Positions 26,777 through 35,254 of a DNA stretch of 64,000 nt are shown here, in pieces; position 1 is the stretch's first letter; each line of letters opens with the position of its first letter. Under the pieces are notes generated by a model, which ran no database searches, was not told the origin of the DNA, and worked only from the letters and a program-made list of their open reading frames with translations. The stretch covers positions 62,001 through 126,000 of the forward strand of contig JAIELX010000033.1 in assembly GCA_019752635.1 (NCBI GenBank), given 5' to 3'. Origin of the DNA: Candidatus Obscuribacterales bacterium (GTDB taxonomy: Bacteria; Cyanobacteriota; Vampirovibrionia; Obscuribacterales; Obscuribacteraceae). A program made the position numbers and the translations under genes.

Positions 26777-28579
26777 TTACGCGGTGGGGGAGGCGGCCTT
26801 TACGTTAAGTGTCAGAGACTTGCTGTCGCGCTCTTGCACCAATTGTTGCAGGACATCGTCGAACGGTGCCGTACCCAAGTTACCACCGCCTCTGGTGCGC
26901 ACCGCAACAGATTTGCTTTCAACTTCGCGATCACCAGCGACGAGCATGTATGGAATCTTCTTCAACTGAGCATCGCGAATCTTTCCATTCATCCGCTCAC
27001 TTCTTCCATCAATTTCGACGCGAAGCTTATGCTTCTTCATCAATGCGGCAAGCTCTTCGGCATACTCAATGTGCCTATCGGCAATCGGTATAATTACCGC
27101 TTGGACCGGACACAACCACAGAGGGAAGTTGCCTTCGTACTCCTCAATCAGAAGTGCCACCATACGTTCCATAGTTGACAGAATGCCGCGGTGAACCATG
27201 ATCGGACGGGCTCTCTCGCCGGATTCGGTAATGTACTCCAGCTCGAATTGGGCCGGCAAATGGAAGTCTACCTGGACAGTCACCAGAGTTTCATCTTTGC
27301 CAGCAGCAGTCTTGAACTGAACATCAATCTTCGGTCCATAGAACGCAGCTTCGCCTTTAGCCTCGTAGAAGGGAAGTCCTACCTGCTGCAGAACGTTTCT
27401 CAAAAGCGCTTCGCCCTGCACCCACATTTCAGGATTATCGACATACTTTTCCTTGTCGTCAGGGTCACCCAAGGAAAGCCTGTATGTGTAGTCCTTCAAT
27501 CCGAGAGTCGCGTAGACGTCTTCCATCAGCCGCAGTACGCCGCCGACTTCTGATTCAACCATCTTCGCATCTGCGCAGAAGATATGAGCATCATTCAGAG
27601 TCATTATGCGAACACGACTCATGCCACTAACTTGACCGGATTTTTCCCAGCGATGCATGTTCGCCAATTCTGCAATCCGCAAGGGAAGTTCGCGATAAGA
27701 ACGCTGCTCCCCTTGGTAAATCATGATGTGGTGCGGGCAATTCATCGGACGCAAGCAGTACTCTTCGCCCTCGCGCTCCATCAACGGATACATCGCATCC
27801 TGATAGTGGGCGAAGTGTCCCGATTTTTCATACAGTTGACGTTTTGCGACAGCAGGCGTGATCACGTGCTGGTAGCCGCGCTCTAATTCCAGGTCTTCGA
27901 TCCAGCGCATGAGTTCACGCCTGATAGTGGCGCCATTCGGCAACCAGACAACGTGTCCCGGTCCTACGTCGCCATAAAGATCAAACAGTTTCAGATCACG
28001 TCCGATCTTGCGGTGATCGCGACGCTTCGCCTCCTCTTGTTGCTTCTCATACTCTTCAAGCTCTTTGGCGGTTTCAAACAACGCGCCGTAAATGCGCTGA
28101 AGCATAGGATTCTTCTCGGTTCCGCGCCAATATGCGCCAGCGATACTGGTCAACTTAAAAGCAGGAATTTCGCCGGTATGGTTTACATGTCCACCGCGAC
28201 AGAGATCGGTGAAAGTGCCATGAGTGCATTGAGTTATGTTGTCATCCTCAATATCTTTCAGAAGGTCAAGCTTAAAAATTTGCTTTTCCCAGAGCTTCTC
28301 GGCCTCAGCGCGCGTAGTCTGCGCCATGTTGAACGCGTGACGCTTTGCAATCGATTGCCGCATGCGATCTTCCAGCCAGGCAAGATCTTCTTGCGTCAAA
28401 GGTCGGGGCAGGCGAAAGTCATAGTAGAAGCCGGTGTCAATCGGTGGACCAATGCCTAATTCGGCCTCCGGCATGAGTTCAACCATCGCTTCGGCAAGAA
28501 CGTGAGCAGCGGAGTGGCGCATACGAGCCAGGCGGTCCTCACGCGACAAAGACTTTAAATCGACCTGCGATTCGAGCAT
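26777..28579 (-). CDS. thrS: threonyl-tRNA synthetase
   Basis: Charges tRNA-Thr with threonine in the cytoplasm. The 600-residue enzyme starts almost directly with the editing-region motif HSAAHVLAEAM and lacks the N-terminal TGS domain found in longer (~640) bacterial enzymes; short forms of this kind are known in cyanobacteria. The catalytic domain has LRPMNCPHH with the zinc Cys, the motif 2 region EKSGQVSGMSRVR, VQVDFHLPAQFELEY, and the motif 3 PIMVHRGILSTMER. The C-terminal anticodon-binding domain ends with GTAPFDDVLQQL. An A/T-rich divergent gap separates it from the pilus-type gene. No T-box leader is seen. Confidence 0.96.
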   Translation of the reverse strand: MLESQVDLKSLSREDRLARMRHSAAHVLAEAMVELMPEAELGIGPPIDTGFYYDFRLPRPLTQEDLAWLEDRMRQSIAKRHAFNMAQTTRAEAEKLWEKQIFKLDLLKDIEDDNITQCTHGTFTDLCRGGHVNHTGEIPAFKLTSIAGAYWRGTEKNPMLQRIYGALFETAKELEEYEKQQEEAKRRDHRKIGRDLKLFDLYGDVGPGHVVWLPNGATIRRELMRWIEDLELERGYQHVITPAVAKRQLYEKSGHFAHYQDAMYPLMEREGEEYCLRPMNCPHHIMIYQGEQRSYRELPLRIAELANMHRWEKSGQVSGMSRVRIMTLNDAHIFCADAKMVESEVGGVLRLMEDVYATLGLKDYTYRLSLGDPDDKEKYVDNPEMWVQGEALLRNVLQQVGLPFYEAKGEAAFYGPKIDVQFKTAAGKDETLVTVQVDFHLPAQFELEYITESGERARPIMVHRGILSTMERMVALLIEEYEGNFPLWLCPVQAVIIPIADRHIEYAEELAALMKKHKLRVEIDGRSERMNGKIRDAQLKKIPYMLVAGDREVESKSVAVRTRGGGNLGTAPFDDVLQQLVQERDSKSLTLNVKAASPTA

Positions 28580-28770
28580 TTTGGCATAACCTTCTAAGTG
28601 ATCAAGCTCGCTATGATAACACCGTTAAGGCTGTGGCAGAGCGAAGCGTAACGATGCGCCCCCCCGGATGAAACAATGCCTCAACAATGGCTACCAAGAG
28701 CCGTCAAGCCGTTATTCACGGTCAAAAGGGGGGAAGTTTAATATTAGGCTTGGACTTGCAGGATACAAAG

Positions 28771-29391
28771 ATGGCGCCAATGGGGAGATTCGCAGCGATA
28801 GCACTGGTCATACTGGCTCTTTGCCACCTGAGTGCAGATAAGGCTGTCTCGCAAGGCGAACCGTCACAGCCAGTCGCCCGGGAGACAACAGGAATACCCA
28901 CCGCTCCGGTCGATAGCGCAACGCCCTCGCAAGAATTAGTAAGCGGCGGAAACATCCTTCTTACGGTGGCTCAATCGCGCGTCTTAAAGATGAAAAGCAA
29001 AATAGTCGCTCCAAGCGTCATTGATGCGGGCATTGCGGAGCTTGTCTCCACCTCCGGCAATGAGCTTTTAATTCGGGGGCGTTTGCCGGGGACAACGACG
29101 CTGGTCTTGAGCGATGAGTCCGGCACGAAATCGTTCATAGAGGTTCGCGTCGAACGCCAGCTTACGGCCGAGGAACAGCAACAACCGCACCGGTCTAAGA
29201 CGGTAAAGTTCATTCCTGTGGGTGGTTCGGATCGAATCATTCTTACCGGTGACGTTGGCAGCAACGAAGAGCTGATCAAGTTGTTCGGTGTCGGCAATGC
29301 TTCGACAGACGACCGCGGCATGAACATTGAAGCGGCAAACAATCGAGTCATCAAAAGTCGCCCGGGCGAACAGGGGTCGTCACAGAGATAA
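28771..29391 (+). CDS. secreted protein with a pilus-assembly (CpaC N-terminal-like) domain
   Basis: A 206-residue exported protein. A signal peptide (FAAIALVILALCHLSADKAVS) precedes a domain resembling the pilus/secretin N-terminal domain of CpaC/RcpA: LTVAQSRVLKMKSKIVAPSV, then NELLIRGRLPGTTTLVLSDE. The secretin channel is absent, so this is a stand-alone form. The C-terminal ~70 residues may be a BON-like or ring-building segment (VGGSDRIILTGDVGSNEELI). AGGA 7 nt before ATG 28771 and the signal peptide fix the start. Divergent from thrS, and 59 bp upstream of the ATPase pair. Confidence 0.68.
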   Translation: MAPMGRFAAIALVILALCHLSADKAVSQGEPSQPVARETTGIPTAPVDSATPSQELVSGGNILLTVAQSRVLKMKSKIVAPSVIDAGIAELVSTSGNELLIRGRLPGTTTLVLSDESGTKSFIEVRVERQLTAEEQQQPHRSKTVKFIPVGGSDRIILTGDVGSNEELIKLFGVGNASTDDRGMNIEAANNRVIKSRPGEQGSSQR

Positions 29392-29393
29392 CC

Positions 29394-29418
29394 TATAATT
29401 GGTGCGTGAAAACGCGCC
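29394..29418 (+). promoter_or_regulatory. TATAAT and a GNRA-capped hairpin between genes
   Basis: A perfect -10-like TATAAT (29394-29399) follows the stop of the pilus-type gene directly. Next comes GGTGCGT (29401-29407), loop GAAA, and ACGCGCC (29412-29418), a 7-bp stem with one G-T pair. It may be a weak terminator for the upstream gene, or a promoter plus 5' hairpin for the ATPase pair. No -35 and no T-tract are found. Confidence 0.35.
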
Positions 29419-29450
29419 ATTAGCCAGCATGCTCTTCGCGGATTGCATCT

Positions 29451-30587
29451 ATGCCACTAACGCAACTTCAAGTCAGCGGGTATCGTTCAATTCGGCGCCT
29501 CACTTTGCCTCTCAAACGGATCAATGTTCTAGTGGGTGCGAACGGCTCGGGGAAAAGCAATTTGTATCGATCACTGTATCTTGTTTGTGCTGCCGCAAAC
29601 GGAACACTGGCCAGAACAATCGCGGCAGAAGGCGGTCTGCCTTCTGCACTTTGGGCGGGGAAGCGTACAAAGACAGAAGAGCCGAAAATCAGAATCACCG
29701 TAGAGATCGACGAAGATACTGAGTATGTGCTGACGTTCGGCAGGGTTCCGATTAGTGAACGCCCGGGAATGATGGCCGACTTCTGCAACGATCTCGACAT
29801 TAAACAAGAGCAAGTAACAACAATCAATCATCGAGGCAAGAGAACATCCCTTGTCCAACGTCGAGGTAGACTGACGACAATGCTCGATACTGATGGCAGA
29901 ACAGCAAATTATCCTTTCAGCGTGGCAGCAAACGAATCAATCTTGTCTGAACTGCGTGAGCCTCATAGATTTCCAGAACTCGCAGAACTACGCCAACGTT
30001 TCCTGGCATGCCGCTTCTATCACCACTTCAGAGTCGATGCAGATTCGCCGCTGCGCCAACCTCAGGTAGGGATTCTGACACCGGTGATGGCGCATGACGG
30101 CGTGGATGTCGCCTGCGCACTGGCGACCATCATGGCAATGGACGGGCCGGCTACGGTGCACAACGCATTTGAAGCCGCATTTCCCGGTGCACGGCTGATC
30201 GTGAATAGCGAGTACGGAGAGTTCGATCTTCAAGTTGAAATGCCTGGAGTAGACCGTCCTTTTCAAGCAATCGAGTTGTCTGATGGAACACTGCAGTACG
30301 CGTGTTTGCTTGCCGCGCTCCTGAGTCCTCGCCCGCCTGAGCTACTCGCTATCAACGAGCCAGAGGCAAGCATGCACGAGGACTTAATGGAGCCACTGGC
30401 GCGCCTGATAGTGCAGGCATCAAAGAAATCGCAACTCTGGATCACGACCCACTCCCGTCCGCTTGCCGCAGCAATCGCCAAGTATGGGAAAAGTGAATCA
30501 ATAGAACTCATCAAGATCAGCGGTCAAACATGTATTTCAAATCGCGAGCCAGAAGATGATGAAGAGGAAGACGATGCCTCTTACTGA
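29451..30587 (+). CDS. AAA/ABC-type ATPase, COG4637-like (copy 1)
   Basis: A 378-residue RecF/SMC-like ATPase of the 'predicted ATPase' COG4637 type. Walker A is GANGSGKSN (about residue 30), followed by the family-specific AAEGGLPSALWAGKRT. The ABC-type signature lies in ELSDGTLQYACLLAALL, Walker B in LAINEPEASMHEDL, and the switch His in WITTHSRPLAA. The C terminus is acidic (EDDEEEDD). It has no TOPRIM nuclease and no long coiled coil. The role of COG4637 proteins is not established. It overlaps the paralogous downstream gene by 14 nt, so the pair is one translational unit. No clear ribosome-binding site precedes ATG 29451. Confidence 0.85.
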   Translation: MPLTQLQVSGYRSIRRLTLPLKRINVLVGANGSGKSNLYRSLYLVCAAANGTLARTIAAEGGLPSALWAGKRTKTEEPKIRITVEIDEDTEYVLTFGRVPISERPGMMADFCNDLDIKQEQVTTINHRGKRTSLVQRRGRLTTMLDTDGRTANYPFSVAANESILSELREPHRFPELAELRQRFLACRFYHHFRVDADSPLRQPQVGILTPVMAHDGVDVACALATIMAMDGPATVHNAFEAAFPGARLIVNSEYGEFDLQVEMPGVDRPFQAIELSDGTLQYACLLAALLSPRPPELLAINEPEASMHEDLMEPLARLIVQASKKSQLWITTHSRPLAAAIAKYGKSESIELIKISGQTCISNREPEDDEEEDDASY

Positions 30588-31701
30588 CTTTCACATACAA
30601 GGATACCGATCGGTCAGAGACGTCTGGCTGAAACTACAAAACATCAACGTAATCATCGGTCCGAACGGTTGCGGGAAGACAAATCTCTATCGAGGCATTC
30701 ACCTCATTGCGGCAGCATCAACCGGCAGCTTTTCCAAAGCACTCGCTGATGAAGGAGGCATGCCATCGTCACTCTGGGCTGGAAAACGGCGAACAAGCGA
30801 ACCCGTAGCGATGCAGCTTTCAGTCCGCTTGGATGATTATCGTTATAGTCTGGTCTGCGGTCTGGCCGGAAAGGTGCGGCGAACTGAAACGTTCGCGCGA
30901 GACCCGTTTGTTCTCAAGGAAGAAGTGTTTCTCTTAAAGAACGGTCAGAAGAGCAGTCTCTTGAAGCGAACGAAGCAGTCGGTTACCGCACGGACTTCCG
31001 ATGGAAAGCGCGCAGACTACACATTGCAGATTCAAGACAACGAATCAGTATTTAGCGGCTTGCGCGATCCGCATGCCTTCCCTGAACTATTCGCGCTGCG
31101 AGAAGAGTTTCGCGCTTGGCGTTTTTATCATAATTTCCGGACAGACGTAGGTTCGCCTGTTCGCAGTCCTCACGTGCCGTTGTTCACACCAGTGCTGTCT
31201 CACGATGGACACGACCTGGCGTCTGCCGTCGCGAGCATAATAGAAGCCGGTCAAGCCGACTTATTCAATGAAATGGTCGAGATTGCCTTCCCCGGTTCGT
31301 CAATCTTTACTGCAGAAACCCGCGGACTGCTGAATTTGTACATGAGTATGCCTGGATTTGCAAGACCATTTTCAATTGCGGAACTCTCCGATGGGACTCT
31401 CCAATATTTATGCCTTCTCGCAGCTCTACTCAGTTTGCGGGCGCCACCTCTAATGGTGCTCAACGAACCGGAGTCGAGCCTGCACCGAGACTTGTTGGAA
31501 AGCCTGGCGAAGTTGGTAGTGCATGCATCAAAAGACACCCAAATTTGGCTTACCACCCACTCAAGAGAACTCGCGGACTACATCCTGGATATGAGCGGCT
31601 ACGAACCAGTCGAACTCGAGAAAGTGGAGGGAGAGACTAGACTGGTTGGAGTAGGTCTCGGCGGCTACAAGGAAGACGATGATGAGACGCAATCATCGTA
31701 A
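30574..31701 (+). CDS. AAA/ABC-type ATPase, COG4637-like (copy 2)
   Basis: A 375-residue paralogue of the preceding gene with the same order of motifs: GPNGCGKTN, ADEGGMPSSLWAGKRR, ELSDGTLQYLCLLAALL, VLNEPESSLHRDL and WLTTHSRELA. The start ATG 30574 encodes MPLTDFHIQGYRS, aligned with MPLTQLQVSGYRS of copy 1, with GAGGA upstream inside the end of copy 1. Divergence between copies is concentrated around residues 70-150 (specificity or partner region), while the ATPase core is kept. Both copies retain every expected catalytic motif, so a heterodimer is plausible (inference). It is convergent with a hypothetical gene. Confidence 0.86.
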   Translation: MPLTDFHIQGYRSVRDVWLKLQNINVIIGPNGCGKTNLYRGIHLIAAASTGSFSKALADEGGMPSSLWAGKRRTSEPVAMQLSVRLDDYRYSLVCGLAGKVRRTETFARDPFVLKEEVFLLKNGQKSSLLKRTKQSVTARTSDGKRADYTLQIQDNESVFSGLRDPHAFPELFALREEFRAWRFYHNFRTDVGSPVRSPHVPLFTPVLSHDGHDLASAVASIIEAGQADLFNEMVEIAFPGSSIFTAETRGLLNLYMSMPGFARPFSIAELSDGTLQYLCLLAALLSLRAPPLMVLNEPESSLHRDLLESLAKLVVHASKDTQIWLTTHSRELADYILDMSGYEPVELEKVEGETRLVGVGLGGYKEDDDETQSS

Positions 31702-31730
31702 CTGTCGTTCAACTACTTCCGACGAGCGAG

Positions 31731-32486
31731 CTAGTTTTTCCAGCTCGGACGCCAACCTGGTCTGGCCGTTTGCAACGACTCGAACGCTTTCGGAATTAGC
31801 TGAGGCTGCTCTCTCCAGTTCAAGAACGCTCTGATATTCTGCGCCTTGGCCTCGGCGGATTCAACTACAGATCTGTACCCGGTGCTATGCCGCATCTTGC
31901 CACCACGACAATAGGAGCGAGCTGGACCGGTAAATAGAAGTGTCTTCTCTCGATCGATAATGTGATCAATGTATTTTTCACCTTCCGTGAGCCACCTTGA
32001 ACGTCCAAGAGCAATGCCAATTCCGCTCGCTATCGAGACATCAGCCGCGAAGCGTGACACCTCGTGTGCGAAAACCTCAGTGGAAGTCCGCTCAAGCGCG
32101 ACCACGTCCGAAGGGGTCGTCAGTTGCTCCGCAACTCTAGTACAAATCGTGGCTAGAACGGCCGCGCCAACCACGCGACCGGCAATGCTACGAAATGGGC
32201 TGAAGGTATGATTTCCGGCAATGCGCCATGCCGCCGCGCTAGTACAACCAATACGCGCGAGGTGCCCCCACGGGTCGGTGCCAGAATCGGCCAAGCCGCT
32301 GATCGTTCCCGACTTTGCCTCATTGAAGAAACCAGATAGATTTCCTGTAGAGGATGTTCGCGCATCATGAGAGCTCAGTAAAACACGGGCATCGTCACGG
32401 AGCATTTCCGCAGCCAACTGCTCCACTGTGCGCGAATGATTTGCGTCATCGCTCAGGGGGATTTCCGGCATTGCGTCCATTGGCAT
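31731..32486 (-). CDS. hypothetical protein, 251 residues
   Basis: Not recognised. A polar N terminus (residues 1-60) is followed by an Ala/Gly-rich, moderately hydrophobic helical middle (IAGRVVGAAVLATICTRVAEQL, SIASGIGIALGRS) and a basic C terminus (PGWRPSWKN). The middle is too short and polar for confident membrane spans. GGAG 4 nt before ATG 32486 supports the start. It resembles in style the C-terminal hydrophobic regions of the proteins at 33992 and 55239, but I cannot show homology. Convergent with the ATPase pair. Confidence 0.55.
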   Translation of the reverse strand: MPMDAMPEIPLSDDANHSRTVEQLAAEMLRDDARVLLSSHDARTSSTGNLSGFFNEAKSGTISGLADSGTDPWGHLARIGCTSAAAWRIAGNHTFSPFRSIAGRVVGAAVLATICTRVAEQLTTPSDVVALERTSTEVFAHEVSRFAADVSIASGIGIALGRSRWLTEGEKYIDHIIDREKTLLFTGPARSYCRGGKMRHSTGYRSVVESAEAKAQNIRAFLNWREQPQLIPKAFESLQTARPGWRPSWKN

Positions 32487-32628
32487 TTTTCTCCGCGTAG
32501 TCTTTTGGCACTACGCCTTTGTACCACCGAATTGTTTTCGCTTTGTTGCCGACAGTTACGATTATGGCGCCTGGCGGCGTCTCGAACTCTACAGAAGGAG
32601 AAGTAAAAGGTCGCTAAGTTCGGTCGAT

Positions 32629-33846
32629 TCAATCGTACGAACTCGTACAGTGCTGCGAAAGTCCGGACTCTAGCACCGCGGGCAGAGCAGCCTTCATCAC
32701 GGTGCCTTTGCCGACTTCGCTGCTGCAGGAAACCTTCCCCCCAAGTTCAGCTAGCAATATGCCGCTGAGATACAAACCAAATCCGGTCGAATTGGTGGTC
32801 ATTGGTTGATGAGACGCAACTCTTGCCGGATCGAAAAGATGCTCAACTTGCTCCTCTGTCATTCCCGGTCCATGATCGACAATTTCGCACGTAGCCAAGC
32901 CGTCTCGAACCCCAAGGCTAATGTCTACTTCTTGTCCATCTGAGGATACTTCAATGGCGTTCTGCAAAAGATTGTGGAATACCTGATGTAGCACTGCCGC
33001 AATGGACTCCACCCGAACCACGACCTCGTCAACGCTCACATTGATCCGTATGCTTCGTTCGGCAGCACCAAGTTGGTTCAGCTCAACAACATTGTTAGTG
33101 ACCTCGACTAAATCAACCATCTGTCGATACTCCGGACCGAACAATCGGGCGCGTGACATTTCCAACAGCGAATTGGAAATTTGAAGGAAACGGAGATTTG
33201 TATTCTTCAGCTCACCAATAAGCTTTAGCAATTTTGGATTCAAGCTGTCAGGTAACTGATGAAGCAATAGATCGAGAAAAGTAACCTCTGCGCTTAAGTG
33301 ATTCTTGATGTCATGACTGATTAGCGCAGACAAGCAATTTCTCTGTTCAGCTAACTGAAGCCTCTCTGTAATATCGTGAAAAACGGTGACGCCGCCTTTT
33401 ACCGCTTCCGCCTGCAAAATCGGAGCAGCGTTTGCATGGACCCACCGCCCTCCATCGGGCAAGGTCTTTCCGCGAACAAACGCCTCCATTTGGCAGGGTT
33501 GCTTTTCTCTCATCGCAACAATTAATGGCTCCGCCTCAGGCGGTATACTTGTTTTTCCATGGTCAAAGAAAAACTGAAAACGGGCACGTAAATCCGGTCT
33601 CGTAACCCCATCCAGATTCACGCCTGCCAGCTGAGCACCGGCCATGTTCGCCATTACGACGGTTTCATTCTCGTCGAACACAATTAGTCCGTCGGCGATG
33701 CTGTCGAAGACAGCAGCCAAAATTCTAGCCCTGGCACCAGAGTCATCAGAGTCTTGTTCACGTTCCAAACTATCAATGAACGTCTGATTGAATGCTTTTA
33801 GTTTCTTTCGCTGCGAATTCTTATCGGGCTGTGAATGATCCGTCAT
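32629..33846 (-). CDS. PAS-domain sensor histidine kinase
   Basis: A 405-residue soluble kinase. The PAS domain spans about residues 40-165 (VFDSIADGLIVFDENETVVMANMAG to GGVTVFHDITERLQLAE). The phosphoacceptor box SHDIKNHLSAEVTF follows, with His near residue 183. The HATPase domain has the N box NLLQNAIEVSSDG, G1 DHGPGMTEEQ and G2 GFGLYLSG. There is no membrane span, so it should sense a cytoplasmic signal. No response regulator is adjacent; the orphan receiver protein at 12.5 kb could be a partner, but nothing in sequence shows it. Divergent from a metallopeptidase-like gene (145-bp gap). Confidence 0.93.
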   Translation of the reverse strand: MTDHSQPDKNSQRKKLKAFNQTFIDSLEREQDSDDSGARARILAAVFDSIADGLIVFDENETVVMANMAGAQLAGVNLDGVTRPDLRARFQFFFDHGKTSIPPEAEPLIVAMREKQPCQMEAFVRGKTLPDGGRWVHANAAPILQAEAVKGGVTVFHDITERLQLAEQRNCLSALISHDIKNHLSAEVTFLDLLLHQLPDSLNPKLLKLIGELKNTNLRFLQISNSLLEMSRARLFGPEYRQMVDLVEVTNNVVELNQLGAAERSIRINVSVDEVVVRVESIAAVLHQVFHNLLQNAIEVSSDGQEVDISLGVRDGLATCEIVDHGPGMTEEQVEHLFDPARVASHQPMTTNSTGFGLYLSGILLAELGGKVSCSSEVGKGTVMKAALPAVLESGLSQHCTSSYD

Positions 33847-33991
33847 CGTTCGCCTACCGAGAGTCCACCTGGCTAGGAACCATTATAGTTGAGCAGAGGC
33901 GAAAGAACGAGACAAGTGACCAATGGTGTAAGTGCGTATTTACTTGCGACAAGTGTTGCCATACCCTGTTGCCACAACCGGTTCTAGACTC

Positions 33992-35254
33992 ATGGATTTC
34001 AAACTCACTGACGCAACATCTAAAAGTCCAGCACTGCAAACCGATGCAGTCGAACGGTTGCGCGCTGAGGGACTTCGAGCGCCATGTCCAAGCCTAAGTG
34101 CTGCACACCGCGAACCAAAATCGTTTGTAGAAGAGTTCAAAGAGTTTGCCTCGTTGTTCGAGCCTGGCGCCGGCGCTCTCACCACGAGACTAGCCTACCT
34201 TGGACTTCGGGGTGACCTGCATACTACCCCGGGGCGGATAACCAGGGAATTCGCCGCGCTCCGATCTCCGATGGGTGTTCAGCTGGCTGACCGCGTCGCA
34301 GAAATGAAGGCAGATGGTTGGAGAGTTTGGGAAACTGCCAGGAACGGCTCATCGGCGGGTCTCTATGACCCGGGAACGAGAGAAATAACCTATCGCCGCC
34401 CAATATCCATAGTGCCATATATCTTAGGCGCAAGCAGTGAACATCCACGCCAAGCTCTCGTCCCCCTTGTTGCCCACGAAGTTGGCCACCACGATGCACT
34501 CAAACATTTCCCTGAATCATTTTTGAAAGGACAGTCGACAGAACGAATAGCCGCATTCCGATCCCTGGCTTACGAAACCAACGCCCTGATGACCGAAGCA
34601 CATGTCGATCAAGTTCGCGGAACAGCATACTCCGCCGAGGTTATCGAGTCTGTCAAAAGTCAAAAGTTGGGCGCATATATCCACGAAAAATGGTACAGAA
34701 CCTATGACGCGCTGAAGCAAATCTCAAAAGCTGAGGCAACCACCTTCGTAAACGAATACATTGCGGAACGTTGGGGCGAACCGTTGGACGGAACAGGTAG
34801 GGTAAAACCTTTCTCGTTAAACCCTACACCGCTGCAGGCACTGGCCGAATCAACAAGATACGATCCTCTTCGTCTGGAAGCGCTCACGATTGATTACAAG
34901 GCTGAAAGAATGCTGGATGGTTCACAAACAGAACGCTACAGATTCATGCGAGCATGTCAGACAGGGCTAGGTTCAACGGCAGTGCATGGATTGAAGATAT
35001 TCGGCACACTGGGATTAGCAGGCGCGGTCCACTCGGTGAAGTATTCATTCAATGAGAGCACCGGCGAAGGCGTCGGGCAGCTTGCGCATGTAGGCATCGG
35101 ATTCGGTGGCTTCGAAGCAGGAACCTTGCTGGCACGTTGCGGTTCATCAGCCCCCATAGGACGCGCTCTCATTTTCGGATTCATCGGTGCCTATACTGCA
35201 GATCAACTCGTTGGAAAGCATGTAAAACGAGGCTTGAAGGGCATACTCACCTAA
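33992..35254 (+). CDS. HEVGH zinc-metallopeptidase-like protein
   Basis: A 420-residue protein. The central segment LVPLVAHEVGHHDALKHFPE contains an HExxH zinc motif, and a downstream ETNALMTEAHVDQ could supply the third ligand. The C-terminal ~110 residues are Gly/Ala-rich and hydrophobic (GLKIFGTLGLAGAVHSV, VGIGFGGFEAGTLLA, ALIFGFIGAYTADQL) and may insert in a membrane. I know no family that fits the whole. The ATG 33992 start lacks a ribosome-binding site; a GTG at 33932 is possible. Its stop overlaps the stop of the convergent kinase gene. Confidence 0.55.
   Translation: MDFKLTDATSKSPALQTDAVERLRAEGLRAPCPSLSAAHREPKSFVEEFKEFASLFEPGAGALTTRLAYLGLRGDLHTTPGRITREFAALRSPMGVQLADRVAEMKADGWRVWETARNGSSAGLYDPGTREITYRRPISIVPYILGASSEHPRQALVPLVAHEVGHHDALKHFPESFLKGQSTERIAAFRSLAYETNALMTEAHVDQVRGTAYSAEVIESVKSQKLGAYIHEKWYRTYDALKQISKAEATTFVNEYIAERWGEPLDGTGRVKPFSLNPTPLQALAESTRYDPLRLEALTIDYKAERMLDGSQTERYRFMRACQTGLGSTAVHGLKIFGTLGLAGAVHSVKYSFNESTGEGVGQLAHVGIGFGGFEAGTLLARCGSSAPIGRALIFGFIGAYTADQLVGKHVKRGLKGILT

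Noticed and set aside
29451-32486. Phage-defence island built on the tandem ATPases
   Set aside because: No nuclease, reverse transcriptase, TOPRIM, protease or toxin partner is adjacent; the neighbour at 31731 is uncharacterised and convergent.
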